Notes: generated by a model from the letters alone, not told the origin. 64,000 bases of DNA from CBDFGT01 sp965247225 (GCA_965247225.1 CBDFGT010000017.1:186001-250000), one strand, 5' to 3'; shown: positions 32,715-42,021, counted from the stretch's first letter. Numbers and translations are program-made.

Positions 32715-33248
32715 ATGTCTCGTATCGGTAAAAAACCCGTTCCGGTCCCTGCAGGAGTGACGGCCACAGTGGATGGCCAGACCGTAACTGCAAAAGGCCC
32801 TAAGGGCGAGCTGTTCTTCGTTGCAAATGACGAAGTGCTCGTGAAGTTGGAAAATAACGCGGTAGTGGTAACCCCTGCTGCACCTACGAAAGATGCGCGT
32901 TCAAAGTGGGGCATGTCCCGCACCATGATCGAAAACATCTTCAAGGGTGTCAAGGACGGTTACACACGCAAGCTCGAAATCAACGGCGTTGGTTATCGTG
33001 CTGCCCTGCAGGGCAAGAACCTGCAACTGGCACTCGGTTTCAGCCACGACGTTGTGTACCAGACCCCGGAAGGCATCACGATCGCTTGCCCGAAGCCGAC
33101 TGAAATTCTCATCAGTGGCATCAACAAGCAGCAGGTTGGTCAGGTTGCCGCCGAGATCCGCGAATATCGCGGTCCCGAGCCTTACAAGGGCAAGGGTGTC
33201 AAGTATGCTGAAGAGCGGATTGTCCGCAAAGAAGGCAAGAAGAAGTAA
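32715..33248 (+). CDS. rplF: 50S ribosomal protein L6
   Basis: The product is 177 residues: MSRIGKKPVPVPAGVTATVD and the C-terminal GPEPYKGKGVKYAEERIVRK. It lies near the sarcin-ricin loop. Intact. Confidence 0.97.
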   Translation: MSRIGKKPVPVPAGVTATVDGQTVTAKGPKGELFFVANDEVLVKLENNAVVVTPAAPTKDARSKWGMSRTMIENIFKGVKDGYTRKLEINGVGYRAALQGKNLQLALGFSHDVVYQTPEGITIACPKPTEILISGINKQQVGQVAAEIREYRGPEPYKGKGVKYAEERIVRKEGKKK

Positions 33249-33260
33249 GGATCACACGAA

Positions 33261-33623
33261 ATGGCAAGCAGCAAAGAAGCACTCGTGCGTCGCGCCAGTC
33301 GTGTGCGCCGTCAAATCAAGTCCGTGGCCAATGGCCGGCCGCGGCTTTCCGTTCATCGCTCGTCGAAGAACATTTATGCCCAGGTTATTGATGATGTTGC
33401 AGGTGTTACACTTGCAGCTGCCTCGACACTGGATGCGGGCCTGCGGGCAGCGCTGAAGACCGGCGCTGACACGGATGCAGCCGCAGCCGTTGGCAAGCTC
33501 ATCGCCGAGCGCGCTTCCAAAGCCGGTGTGACAACCGTTGTTTTTGATCGCGGTGCCTACATTTTCCACGGCCGTATCAAGGCTCTGGCAGATGCAGCGC
33601 GCGAAGGTGGCCTGGAATTTTAA
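33261..33623 (+). CDS. rplR: 50S ribosomal protein L18
   Basis: The product is 120 residues: RPRLSVHRSSKNIYAQVIDD and the C-terminal FDRGAYIFHGRIKALADAAR. It binds 5S rRNA together with L5. Confidence 0.97.
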   Translation: MASSKEALVRRASRVRRQIKSVANGRPRLSVHRSSKNIYAQVIDDVAGVTLAAASTLDAGLRAALKTGADTDAAAAVGKLIAERASKAGVTTVVFDRGAYIFHGRIKALADAAREGGLEF

Positions 33624-33629
33624 GAACAG

Positions 33630-33719
33630 GTATCCGGGCTTCTGGCCCGGATACTTGCCGGGCCTGGAGCCCGCTTCACCGGATCGCAAAGAACCCGAAA
33701 ACGGGTCTCTGCGATCTTT
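33630..33719 (+). promoter_or_regulatory. two hairpins in the rplR-rpsE spacer
   Basis: A perfect 10-bp stem (33630-33639 with 33645-33654) and a second hairpin with outer arms GATCGCA (33682-33688) and TGCGATC (33710-33716) around an inner ACCCG/CGGGT stem, followed by TTTA. The 139-base spacer is the longest inside the rpsN-rplO run. A structured element for processing or S5 control is possible. Confidence 0.45.
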
Positions 33720-33762
33720 AACGTTGACCGTTGCACCCGGAAAAAAACAAAGGAAAAGGACA

Positions 33763-34332
33763 ATGGCACAGGAAAAACGGGCTTCTCGCGAAGATCGCCA
33801 GAACCGTGAAGAGCGCGACAGCGAATTCGTTGACAAGCTCGTAGCTATCAATCGCGTTGCCAAGGTAGTGAAGGGCGGCCGTCGTTTCGGCTTTGCTGCT
33901 CTCGTTGTTGTTGGTGACCAGAAAGGTCGCGTTGGCTTCGGCCATGGCAAGGCACGGGAAGTGCCGGAGGCCATCCGCAAGGCAACCGAAAGCGCAAAGC
34001 GCGACATGATTTTCGTACCGCTGCGTTCAGGACGTACACTGCATCATGACGTTCATGGTCGCCACGGCGCCGGCAAGGTGCTTTTGCGCTCTGCCAAGGC
34101 CGGTACAGGTATCATCGCCGGTGGTCCGATGCGTGCGGTTTTTGAAACACTCGGCATGCACGACGTTGTTGCAAAGTCGACGGGTTCCTCCAATCCATAC
34201 AACATGGTTCGCGCGACATTTGACGCGCTCAAGAGCCAGGTTCATCCGAAAGACATAGCGGCTCAGCGCGGCATGAAATTTGCCACACTGCAGGCCCGTC
34301 GTACGTCTTCCGGCAACTCTGCTGAAGAATAA
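33763..34332 (+). CDS. rpsE: 30S ribosomal protein S5
   Basis: The product is 189 residues from the ATG at 33763 (AAAGGA site). The double-stranded RNA-binding fold has VAKVVKGGRRFGFAALVVVG and GHGKAREVPEAIRKATESAK. The spectinomycin loop is of the sensitive type as far as I can tell. Intact. Confidence 0.97.
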   Translation: MAQEKRASREDRQNREERDSEFVDKLVAINRVAKVVKGGRRFGFAALVVVGDQKGRVGFGHGKAREVPEAIRKATESAKRDMIFVPLRSGRTLHHDVHGRHGAGKVLLRSAKAGTGIIAGGPMRAVFETLGMHDVVAKSTGSSNPYNMVRATFDALKSQVHPKDIAAQRGMKFATLQARRTSSGNSAEE

Positions 34333-34346
34333 GGGGAGAACGCAAC

Positions 34347-34565
34347 ATGGCGAAGAAACCTGCAACAGCAGCCGTTGAGGCCAAAAAGACCGTCACTGTC
34401 GAGCAGATCGGTTCCCCGATCCGCCGTCCGGACGTTCAGCGCCAGACGCTGATCGGTCTTGGCCTGAACAAGATGCACCGTCAGCGCACTCTGGAAGATA
34501 CGCCAGCAGTGCGCGGCATGATCCGCGCAGTCGGCCACCTCGTTCGCGTCGTTGACGAGAACTGA
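34347..34565 (+). CDS. rpmD: 50S ribosomal protein L30
   Basis: The product is 72 residues, with about ten extra N-terminal residues rich in Ala and Lys before VTVEQIGSPIRRPDVQRQTL. LGLNKMHRQRTLEDTPAVRG is the family core. Confidence 0.95.
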   Translation: MAKKPATAAVEAKKTVTVEQIGSPIRRPDVQRQTLIGLGLNKMHRQRTLEDTPAVRGMIRAVGHLVRVVDEN

Positions 34566-34582
34566 AACGGCGGGAGAGCAAA

Positions 34583-35062
34583 ATGAAACTGAATGAAATC
34601 AAAGACAACGAAGGCTCTACACACGCCAGGAAGCGTCTTGGTCGTGGTATTGGTTCGGGTTCCGGCAAGACGGCCGGTCGCGGTGTGAAGGGTCAGAAAG
34701 CCCGTTCAGGCGTCGCGATCAACGGTTTTGAAGGCGGTCAGATGCCAATCTACCGTCGTCTGCCAAAGCGCGGCTTCAACAACATTTTCAAGGGTGAATT
34801 TGTTGTGGTTGCCCTCGGTCGTATTCAGGATGCCATTGATGCCGGCAAGCTTGACGCTTCCGGGGTGATCGATGCGGCTGCCCTGGTGGCCGCCGGTGTT
34901 ATCCGTCGCGCCAGGGATGGCGTAAGGGTTATGTCCGATGGCGAACTGACATCGAAAGTAACACTTGAATTTCACGGTGCATCCAGGCCTGCAGTTGAAA
35001 AGATTGCCAAGTCGGGCAGCACCATCAAGCTTCTGGCTGCTGCGGAAGCTGATGCTGAATAA
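34583..35062 (+). CDS. rplO: 50S ribosomal protein L15
   Basis: The product is 159 residues. The glycine-rich N-terminal part (KRLGRGIGSGSGKTAGRGVK) threads into 23S rRNA, followed by FEGGQMPIYRRLPKRGF. A terminator-like hairpin and a perfect palindrome follow before secY. Confidence 0.97.
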   Translation: MKLNEIKDNEGSTHARKRLGRGIGSGSGKTAGRGVKGQKARSGVAINGFEGGQMPIYRRLPKRGFNNIFKGEFVVVALGRIQDAIDAGKLDASGVIDAAALVAAGVIRRARDGVRVMSDGELTSKVTLEFHGASRPAVEKIAKSGSTIKLLAAAEADAE

Positions 35063-35075
35063 GTGATGAAAGTTG

Positions 35076-35107
35076 ATCGCCCGGGGTGCTTCACACCGGG
35101 CGATTTT
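35076..35107 (+). terminator. hairpin with T run after rplO
   Basis: Arms 35076-35088 and 35092-35104 pair over 13 positions with one mismatch, a three-base loop, and a TTTT run at 35104-35107. It would end or attenuate transcription before secY. A partial terminator is more likely than a complete stop if secY lacks its own promoter. Confidence 0.55.
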
Positions 35108-35125
35108 GCTCCCATATGGGAGCAA
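35106..35125. repeat. perfect 20-base palindrome upstream of secY
   Basis: TTGCTCCCATATGGGAGCAA reads the same on both strands. It sits right after the rplO terminator and about 150 bases before the secY start. A dimeric regulator could bind it, or it may be part of a second hairpin. Confidence 0.6.
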
Positions 35126-35276
35126 TGCTTTTCATGGGTCCGCCTGCAGGCAGGTGTGACCATAAAAGTACCAAACCCGTCGGCAATTCCGTCTTGACGG
35201 GATGTGATAACAGATTTGCTGTTACCGGATATGGCCGGGTCTTCGCGCCAGAGGTAATGGTAATGCGGAGAATTTC

Positions 35277-36618
35277 ATGGCGTCTGCAGCGGAACAACTG
35301 GCCTCCAATCTCAATTTTGCGTCTTTTGCCAAGGCAGAGGATCTCAAGAAGCGCTTGTGGTTCACACTGGGCGCGCTTCTTGTCTATCGGCTCGGAACCT
35401 ATATTCCGCTTCCTGGTCTGAACCCTGAGGCCTTTGCGCAGGCGTTTAAAAGCCAGCAGGGTGGCATTCTCGGACTTTTCAACATGTTCTCCGGCGGCGC
35501 TGTCTCGCGCATGGCGATTTTCGTACTGGGCATCATGCCCTATATTTCGGCTTCCATCATCGTGCAGCTGATGACCTCGGTTGTCCCTTCGCTTGAAAGC
35601 CTCAAGAAGGAAGGTGAGCAGGGCCGCAAGGTCATCAATCAGTACACGCGCTACGGAACGGTTATCCTGGGTACGCTTCAGGCCTACGGTATTTCTGTCG
35701 GGCTGGAATCGAGTGCCAATGTCGTTATGGACCCCGGGATGTTCTTCCGTATTTCCACGGTGATCACGCTTCTGGGCGGCACCATGTTCCTGATGTGGCT
35801 CGGCGAGCAGATCACGTCGCGCGGTATCGGCAATGGTATTTCGCTGATCATCTTCGCCGGCATCGTCGCCAATCTGCCGCATGCCCTGGCCGGAACGCTC
35901 GAACTGGGACGCACGGGTGCGCTTTCAACAGGCGTTATCCTGGCTGTGATCGTCATGGCTGTCGCCGTGATCGCGCTGATCGTGTTTTGTCGAACGCGCC
36001 CAGCGTCGGCTCCTGATCCAGTATCCAAAGCGCCAGGTCGGCAACAAGATGTTCCAGGGCGATTCCTCGCATCTGCCGCTCAAGCTGAACACCTCCGGCG
36101 TCATTCCTGCCGATCTTCGCATCGTCGCTTCTGCTGCTGCCTGCAACATTGGCGGTTTTTCAATTCTTCCAATATGCCGGAATGGGCAACAACCATCATT
36201 GCAGCGCTGGGCCATGGCCAGCCGCTCTATATGGTGTTCTATCTGCCAGCCTGATCGGCTTCTTCGCCTTTTTCTACACAGCGATCGTGTTCAATCCGAA
36301 AGATACGGCTGACAATCTGAAGAAGCACGGTGGCTTCATTCCGGGTATCCGTCCGGGCGAGCGCACCGCCGAATATATCGATTATGTGCTGACGCGCATC
36401 ACTGTACTCGGCGCGATCTACTGATCCTCGTCTGCATCCTTCCTGAAATCCTGATCGCGCAGACCGGCGTGCCATTCTACCTTGGTGGTACATCGCTTTT
36501 GATTGTTGTCAGCGTCACCCTGGATACTGTAGCACAGATACAGGGCCATCTGATTGCCCAGCAGTATGAGGGCCTGATCAAAAAATCAAAGTTGCGCGGA
36601 GGGAAGAGGGGACAATGA
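35277..36618 (+). CDS. secY: preprotein translocase subunit SecY, broken by at least five indels
   Basis: The first ~236 residues read normally (FASFAKAEDLKKRLWFTLGA, GIMPYISASIIVQLMTS). Then the frame changes near 35985 (extra T), 36111 (extra G), about 36155-36175 (one extra base), 36243 (two extra bases) and 36421 (one missing C). With these corrected the protein runs through FYTAIVFNPKDTADNLKKHG, TAEYIDYVLTRITVLGAIYL and VPFYLGGTSLLIVVSVTLDT to KKSKLRGGKRGQ, about 446 residues with ten helices. It is the channel of the Sec translocon and cannot be absent. Its stop overlaps the adk start (ATGA). Confidence 0.92.
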
Positions 36619-37311
36619 GATTAATACTTTTAGGGCCGCCGGGCGCAGGGAAGGGGACCCAGGCCCAGCGGATGGTTGAGACTCACGGCATACCGCAGCT
36701 CTCGACCGGCGACATGCTGCGTGCGGCGGTTACCGCAGACGCCGAAAGTCGGCAAGCTGGCCAAGGCTGTGATGGATGCGGCAAGCTGGTCTCGGATGAT
36801 ATCGTTATTGCCATTGTCTCCGAACGGATCGATCAGCCGGACTGCAAGCCAATGGTTTCATTCTCGATGGCTTTCCGCGCACGGTCGTTCAGGCGGATGC
36901 CACCGAATCGATGCTGGCAGCCAAGGGCCTGTCGATAACGGACGTGATTGAAACGCGCGTGTGAATGATGAAGTTCGAATGACGCAGCCCGTGTTTCCGG
37001 TCGCTATACCTGCGCAAATTGCGGAGCAGGCTATCACTGATGTGAATCCGAAGCCGAAAGTGCAAGGCGTTTGCGACAAATGCGGATCAACCCATCAAGC
37101 GGCGCCCGGACGACAATGCCGAAACGGTCCGCACCCGCCTTCAGGCCTATTAGGCCCCCGGGGCCGCAAGGAAGACCGCGCCGCTGATCGGCTATTATTA
37201 TGCCAAGGGCAGGCTTTCTGTAGTCGATGGCATGGCCGATATCGATGATGTTACCGCTGCCGCAATTGCCAAGAAGGCCTGCGGAAGCCGCTTGAGGCTT
37301 TGGGAAAATAA
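36615..37311 (+). CDS. adk: adenylate kinase, broken by several indels
   Basis: The N terminus LILLGPPGAGKGTQAQRMVE with the P loop is intact, and GIPQLSTGDMLRAAVTA follows. After about 36740 the frame changes repeatedly (near 36742, 36772, 36846, 36970, 37000 and beyond 37090). Pieces that can be recovered are KLVSDDIVIAIVSERIDQPDC, NGFILDGFPRTVVQADATES and a lid with RYTCANCGAGYH and CDKCGS. The four cysteines indicate a zinc-stabilised long lid. The likely end is EALEALGK with TAA at 37309-37311. The enzyme interconverts ATP, ADP and AMP and is essential. Confidence 0.88.
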
Positions 37312-37538
37312 TAGCGGCGGCAAAAAGGTTGCTTTTCCAAAAGACCGATTCCGTTAGGACCGCGCCAACTCGCGAAAATGCCAGGCGATCGGCGCGGATT
37401 TCAGTGTGAAGTCCGCATCCGGCGGTCTTTTTGACGTTTGGCGAACGGCAGATGATCAACATGCGGTTCGCCTTTGAGGGTGACCGTAAAACGAAGCAAG
37501 CCTGCTCGGATGACAGTGGAACGCGAAGGAGAACAGGC
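37312..37538 (+). other. spacer between adk and rpsM
   Basis: A 227-base stretch with no gene that I can support. An AAGGAG site lies at its right end (37526-37531) before the rpsM start. Given the many indels nearby, the sequence itself may not be reliable. Confidence 0.4.
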
Positions 37539-37907
37539 GTGGCACGTATCGCTGGCGTCAACATCCCGACCTCGAAGCGCGTTGTAATCGCGCTTCAGTA
37601 TATTCACGGGATCGGTGCGAAATTCGCACAGGAAATAGTCGAGAAGGTCGGTATTCCGGCTGAGCGTCGCGTTCATCAGCTGACCGATGCAGGAAGTCCT
37701 GCAGATCCGCGAAACGATCGACCGTGATTATCAGGTCGAAGGTGACCTTCGTCGTGAAAATTCGATGAACATCAAGCGTCTGATGGATCTCGGCTGCTAC
37801 CGTGGCCTGCGCCATCGTCGCGGCTGCCGGTTCGCGGCCAGCGCACCCACACCAATGCCCGCACCCGCAAGGGTCCGGCAAAGGCGATTGCCGGCAAGAA
37901 GAAGTAA
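37539..37907 (+). CDS. rpsM: 30S ribosomal protein S13, two compensating indels
   Basis: A GTG start at 37539 gives [20 protein letters not shown]. An extra A at about 37691 and a missing C at about 37825 shift the frame and restore it. The corrected product is 122 residues, with [20 protein letters not shown] and [20 protein letters not shown], ending [10 protein letters not shown]13 contacts P-site tRNA. It opens the alpha operon part. Confidence 0.92.
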
Positions 37908-38093
37908 TTTCCGCTTTTGCGTGGAATTCGAATAGAGGCAGGTTCAGACACGCGGGGAGTTTGGAGAGGCCCGGGGTTGACGGTTTCGTGAACATTCGCG
38001 GGTGACAAGATCGGTTGGCAGGGCATGATGAAATCCTTTGCCGGTGGAGCCGCTGGTATTACGGCGGTGTTGAGATCACAGGAAAGGAATACC

Positions 38094-38482
38094 ATGGCCA
38101 AGGAAGCCGCGTGTTCGCCGTCGCGAGCGCAAGAACATTTCGTCGGGCGTCGCCCACGTCAATTCGTCGTTCAACAACACGATGATCACCATCACCGACG
38201 CACAGGGCAACACCATTGCCTGGTCCTCTGCTGGCACCAAGGGTTTCAAGGGTTCGCGCAAGTCGACCCCCTTTGCCGCCCAGGTTGCTGCCGAAGATGC
38301 TGCCAAGAAGGCGCAGGAACACGGCATGAAGCACGCTGGAAGTCGAAGTTTGCGGCCCCGGTTCGGGTCGTGAATCGGCGCTTCGCGCTCTGCAGGCTGC
38401 CGGCTTCACCGATCACCTCGATCCGCGACGTGACGCCGATCCCGCACAATGGCTGCCGTCCGCGCAAGCGCGCCGCGTCTGA
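38094..38482 (+). CDS. rpsK: 30S ribosomal protein S11, several indels
   Basis: The ATG at 38094 follows AGGAAAGGAA. Two bases are missing near 38107, one is extra near 38335, one extra near 38410, and the last codons are also disturbed. Corrected, the protein has the S11 core NTMITITDAQGNTIAWSSAG, GFKGSRKSTPFAAQVAAEDA and SIRDVTPIPHNGCRP, about 129 residues. Third codon positions are mostly C or G, unlike the genes upstream of secY. Confidence 0.9.
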
Positions 38483-38598
38483 TCTTGACTCGTCGGGCCG
38501 GCCGCGATTGTTGGGCCTTGCTGCCGCGGACTGATCGGCACTTCCAGATCGCTCGGTTGATCACGATTGGATGGTGGCATTTTGGAAGGCAAGAACAC

Positions 38599-39611
38599 AT
38601 GATCCAGAAAAACTGGCAGGAACTTGATCAAGCCGAACAAGGTGGAGTTCAACGTCGGGCGGCCGATCGAAGGTGACCGTGTCGCCGAGCCGCTCGAGCG
38701 CGGCTTTGGCCTGACGCTCGGCAACGCGCTGCGCCGCGTTCTGCTGTCGTCGCTTGCGGGCGCTGCCGTGACCGCAGTGCAGATCGACGGCGTGCTGCAC
38801 GAATTCTCCTCGATTCCGGGCGTTCGGGAAGACGTCACCGACATCGTGCTCAACATCAAGGAAATCGCCATCAAGATGGACGGCGAAGGCCCCAAGCGCA
38901 TGGTCGTGCGCAAGCAGGGCCCGGGCGTCGTGACGGCCGGCGACATCCAGACGGTCGGCGATATCGAGATCCTCAATCCCGACCATGTGATCTGCACGCT
39001 CGACGAGGGCGCGGAAATCCGCATGGAATTCACGGTCAACAACGGCAAGGGCTATGTCCCGCCGAGCGTAACCGTGCGGAAGACGCGCCGATCGGCCTCA
39101 TCCCGGTCGACAGCCTGTTCTCGCCGGTCAAGAAAGTGTCCTACAAGGTGGAAAACACCCGTGAAGGCCAGGTTCTCGACTACGACAAGCTGACCATGAC
39201 AGATCGAGACCAACGGTTCCGTCACCGGCGAGACGCGTGGCTTTGCCGCCCGCATCCTTCAGGACCAGCTGTCGTGTGTTCGTCAACTTCGACGAGCCGC
39301 AGAAGGAAGTCGCAGGAAGAAAGGCCATCACCGAACTCGCCTTCAACCCGGCGCTCCTCAAGAAGGTCGACGAACTCGAACTTTCGGTCCGTTCGGCCAA
39401 CTGCCTGAAGAACGACAACATCGTCTATATCGGCGACCTCATTCAGAAGACCGAAGCCGAGATGCTGCGCACCCCGAACTTCGGCCGCAAGTCGCTGAAC
39501 GAAATCAAGGAAGTTCTCGCTTCCATGGGGCTGCATCTCGGCATGGAAGTGCCTGCATGGCCACCGGAGAACATCGAAGATCTCGCCAAGCGCTACGAAG
39601 ACCAATATTAA
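38599..39611 (+). CDS. rpoA: DNA-directed RNA polymerase subunit alpha, several indels
   Basis: The ATG at 38599 gives MIQKNWQEL, then an extra T near 38618 shifts the frame into a long stretch with EGDRVAEPLERGFGLTLGNA. Further indels lie near 39064 (two bases lost), 39202, 39232, 39277 and 39310-39330. The C-terminal domain from 39330 is intact (SVRSANCLKNDNIVYIGDLI) and ends WPPENIEDLAKRYEDQY, a rhizobial ending. The corrected length is 336 residues. Codon use is strikingly G+C-rich at third positions compared with rpoB, rpoC and rplQ, and Thr ACA is almost absent. Confidence 0.93.
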
Positions 39612-39658
39612 CAGTTAACGCAGGACCCAAGGCATCCTGCATGTGAAGGAGAATAGCA

Positions 39659-40078
39659 ATGCGCCATCGCAGAAAGCCGGCCGCAAGCTCAACAGGACTG
39701 CCAGCCACCGCAAGGCAATGTTTGCCAACATGGCTGCCTCGCTTATCACTGCATGAGCAGATCGTAACAACGTTGCCCAAGGCCAAGGAAATCCGCCCGA
39801 TCGTGGAAAAGCTGGTCACGCTGGGCAAGCGCGGCGATCTTCATGCCCGCCGCCAGGCCATTTCGCAGATCCGCGACGTGGCTGTGGTTGCCAAGCTGTT
39901 CGATGCGATTGCAACACGCTATGCAACACGCACAGGCGGCTATATCCGCATCATGAAGGCTGGCTTCCGCCAGGGCGACAATGCGGCTCTGGCTGTTGTT
40001 GAATTCGTTGACCGTGATGTGGATGCCAAGGGCGCAGGCGACAAGGCGCGTCTGGCAGCCGAAGCCGCGGCGGCATAA
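39659..40078 (+). CDS. rplQ: 50S ribosomal protein L17, N-terminal part garbled by compensating indels
   Basis: The frame is open throughout, but residues ~5-33 as read (RKPAASSTGL...) are in the wrong frame. Removing two bases near 39672 and one near 39752 restores RKAGRKLNRTASHRKAMFAN and MAASLITHEQIVTTLPKAKE, which is normal L17. The rest is correct (RDVAVVAKLFDAIATRYATR), with a corrected length of 138 residues. This is a hidden error, because an automatic caller would report an intact gene. Confidence 0.93.
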   Translation: MRHRRKPAASSTGLPATARQCLPTWLPRLSLHEQIVTTLPKAKEIRPIVEKLVTLGKRGDLHARRQAISQIRDVAVVAKLFDAIATRYATRTGGYIRIMKAGFRQGDNAALAVVEFVDRDVDAKGAGDKARLAAEAAAA

Positions 40079-40104
40079 GATCAGAACATATGTTCAAAAG
40101 CAAA

Positions 40105-40136
40105 GGCCCGGATGCGCAATCATCCGGGCCCTTTTG
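40105..40136 (+). terminator. terminator after rplQ
   Basis: A perfect 10-bp stem (GGCCCGGATG 40105-40114, CATCCGGGCC 40121-40130), six-base loop and CTTTT. It ends the S10-spc-alpha transcript and may also serve the convergent msrPQ operon, because A-rich sequence precedes it. Confidence 0.9.
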
Positions 40137-40161
40137 TTGTGATACACATTTATGTGATCGG

Positions 40162-40810
40162 CTACCGCACCATCGCACCCGCTGCCTTGCGCCTTTGTCT
40201 TTTGGCTTCCATAATCCGCGGACGCACCAGCCGATAGGCCAGCAGCACGGCGGTCACAACGAGATAGAAGCCGATTTCCACGGTCGTCACCTTGAACGAC
40301 AGGTAATAGTGGATTGCGGCAAGGGCTACGATCAGGTAGCTGAGCCTGTGCAGCCTGTTCCAGTTGGGGCCCAGCTTTTTGATCGACCAGGTGTTGGATG
40401 TCAGCGCGAGCGGGATCAGGAAAACAATGGCGGCCATGCCCAGCGTGATAAATGGCCGGCGCAGCACATCCTGCACCACGGACCCGATGTCCATCTGCCG
40501 GTCGAGCGTCAGATAGACGGTAAAATGCATCATCACATAGTAAAAGGCCAGAAGGCCAAGCGCCCGGCGGGTAGCGCAGCCATGAAATGTCTGCAAGATC
40601 GCGCAGCGGCGTCACCACCAGCGACAAAAGCAGGAACCGCAAGGCCCAGAGGCCCAGAATCTGGAGAAAGGTTTTGACCGGATTGGCACCCAGCGCATTC
40701 AGGGTGCCAAGATAGAGATACCAGGCGGCGGGCAAGAAGCCGATGGCATAAAGCGCCCAGACGGATGGCTTGTGATAGGCCTTTGGCAGGGCAGGGATGA
40801 AGGACAGCAT
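40162..40810 (-). CDS. msrQ: heme-binding subunit of methionine sulfoxide reductase MsrPQ, frameshifted
   Basis: The N-terminal part reads from 40810 (KAYHKPSVWALYAIGFLPAA, FLQILGLWALRFLLLSLVVT) to DISWLRY, then one extra base near 40571-40574 moves the frame. Corrected, it continues RRALGLLAFYYVMMHFTVYL and NWNRLHRLSYLIVALAAIHY. The product is 215 residues with about five to six membrane helices and histidines for heme. MsrQ passes electrons from the quinone pool or flavin to MsrP. It follows msrP with overlapping ends (40810). Confidence 0.9.
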
Positions 40811-41757
40811 CAGAAATCCACCGTCAGATCTTGCCCTGCATAAAGGCTTGCAACCTCTTCACCATAGCCGTTGAAGGGCAGGGTAGGCACACGCGCACCG
40901 CTGGAAAACAGTCCCCCCTCGCCAATGCGGGCCTCTGTTGCCTGGCTCCAGCGCGGATGGTCCACAGCCGGGTTCACATTGGCATAGAAACCATATTCTT
41001 GCGGTGCCATCACATTCCACGTGTTCTTCGGCTGCGTATCGGCAAGCGTGATCTTGACAATCGACTTGATGCCCTTGAAACCGTATTTCCATGGAGTCAC
41101 CAGCCGCACCGGCGCGCCATTCTGATTGGGCAGCGTTTCGCCATATAGGCCAACGGCAAGGATCGTGAGCGGATGCATGGCCTCGTCCATTCGCAGGCCT
41201 TCGACATAGGGCCATTCCAGCGGCTGGAAATAGCCGGTCTGACCGGGCATTTCCTCAGGGCGCACAATGGTTTCAAAGGCCACATATTTGGCTGCACTGG
41301 TAGGTTCCACCTTTTTCAGAAGCTCCGACAGCTGGAAACCCGTCCACGGGATGACCATCGACCAGGCCTCGACGCAGCGCATCCGGTAGACACGTTCTTC
41401 CAGCGGCATCATTTTGATCAGGTCATCAATGTCAAATTCGGCCGGTTTGCCAACCAGCCCGTCAACCTTGATGGTCCATGGTCGCGCCTTGAAGTCACCG
41501 GAATTGGCCGCTGGATCGGCCTTGCCGGTGCCGAATTCATAGAAATTATTGTAGGTGGTGACATCCTTTTGCGGGGTCAGCGTGTCATCGACCACATATT
41601 TCGTGCTTTTGGTAGCGGAAAGCGGCGCTGCAAGCGCGCAAGACACACCCGGCACCAGAAGGCCGGCCGCTGCCCCCAGAAGTGTTCTGCGGTTGATGTA
41701 AAAGCTTTTCGGAGTGATCTCCGACGATGCAATTTTGGGAATGCGGTAAAGCGCCAT
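40810..41757 (-). CDS. msrP: periplasmic methionine sulfoxide reductase catalytic subunit MsrP
   Basis: The product is 315 residues. A Tat-type signal has twin arginines at 23-24 (NRRTLLGAAAGLLVPG). The molybdopterin-ligating Cys is at about 128 in YRMRCVEAW, followed by VIPWTGFQLSELLKKVEPTS. The family reduces methionine sulfoxide in periplasmic proteins damaged by hypochlorite. It is the first gene of the msrPQ operon. No HprSR-like two-component genes are near. Confidence 0.93.
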   Translation of the reverse strand: MALYRIPKIASSEITPKSFYINRRTLLGAAAGLLVPGVSCALAAPLSATKSTKYVVDDTLTPQKDVTTYNNFYEFGTGKADPAANSGDFKARPWTIKVDGLVGKPAEFDIDDLIKMMPLEERVYRMRCVEAWSMVIPWTGFQLSELLKKVEPTSAAKYVAFETIVRPEEMPGQTGYFQPLEWPYVEGLRMDEAMHPLTILAVGLYGETLPNQNGAPVRLVTPWKYGFKGIKSIVKITLADTQPKNTWNVMAPQEYGFYANVNPAVDHPRWSQATEARIGEGGLFSSGARVPTLPFNGYGEEVASLYAGQDLTVDF

Positions 41758-41992
41758 GGTCCAGCTCCTTCAAGAATACCTTTGTCCCGGTTACGGACAT
41801 GACGGTAATATGGACCAGTTGTGCGCAAAATCTATAACAAGTCTGTAACACGACTTTGCACATTTGCGTGCGAAAGCTGTGAAGACAGGAGTTTCTTGCG
41901 GATGCGCTGCACACAGCGAATGCTGGTGCCGGTATTGAAGGCGATCTCCACATTGGAAAAAGACTGTGTCAGCGTCTTTGAAATGCGCCAAT

Positions 41993-42021
41993 TCAACAGT
42001 GAAGTGCTCCGGGGGGTGGGG
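41993..42021 (+). repeat. left terminal inverted repeat of the IS30-family element
   Basis: Begins TCAACAGTGAAGTGC and ends GGTGGGG. It pairs with 43024-43052 with 27 of 29 positions identical. Confidence 0.88.

Noticed and set aside
35277..37311. True pseudogenisation of secY and adk
   Set aside because: Both are essential and all conserved parts can be recovered by small indel corrections. Pseudogenes would also show substitutions at conserved residues, which I do not see.
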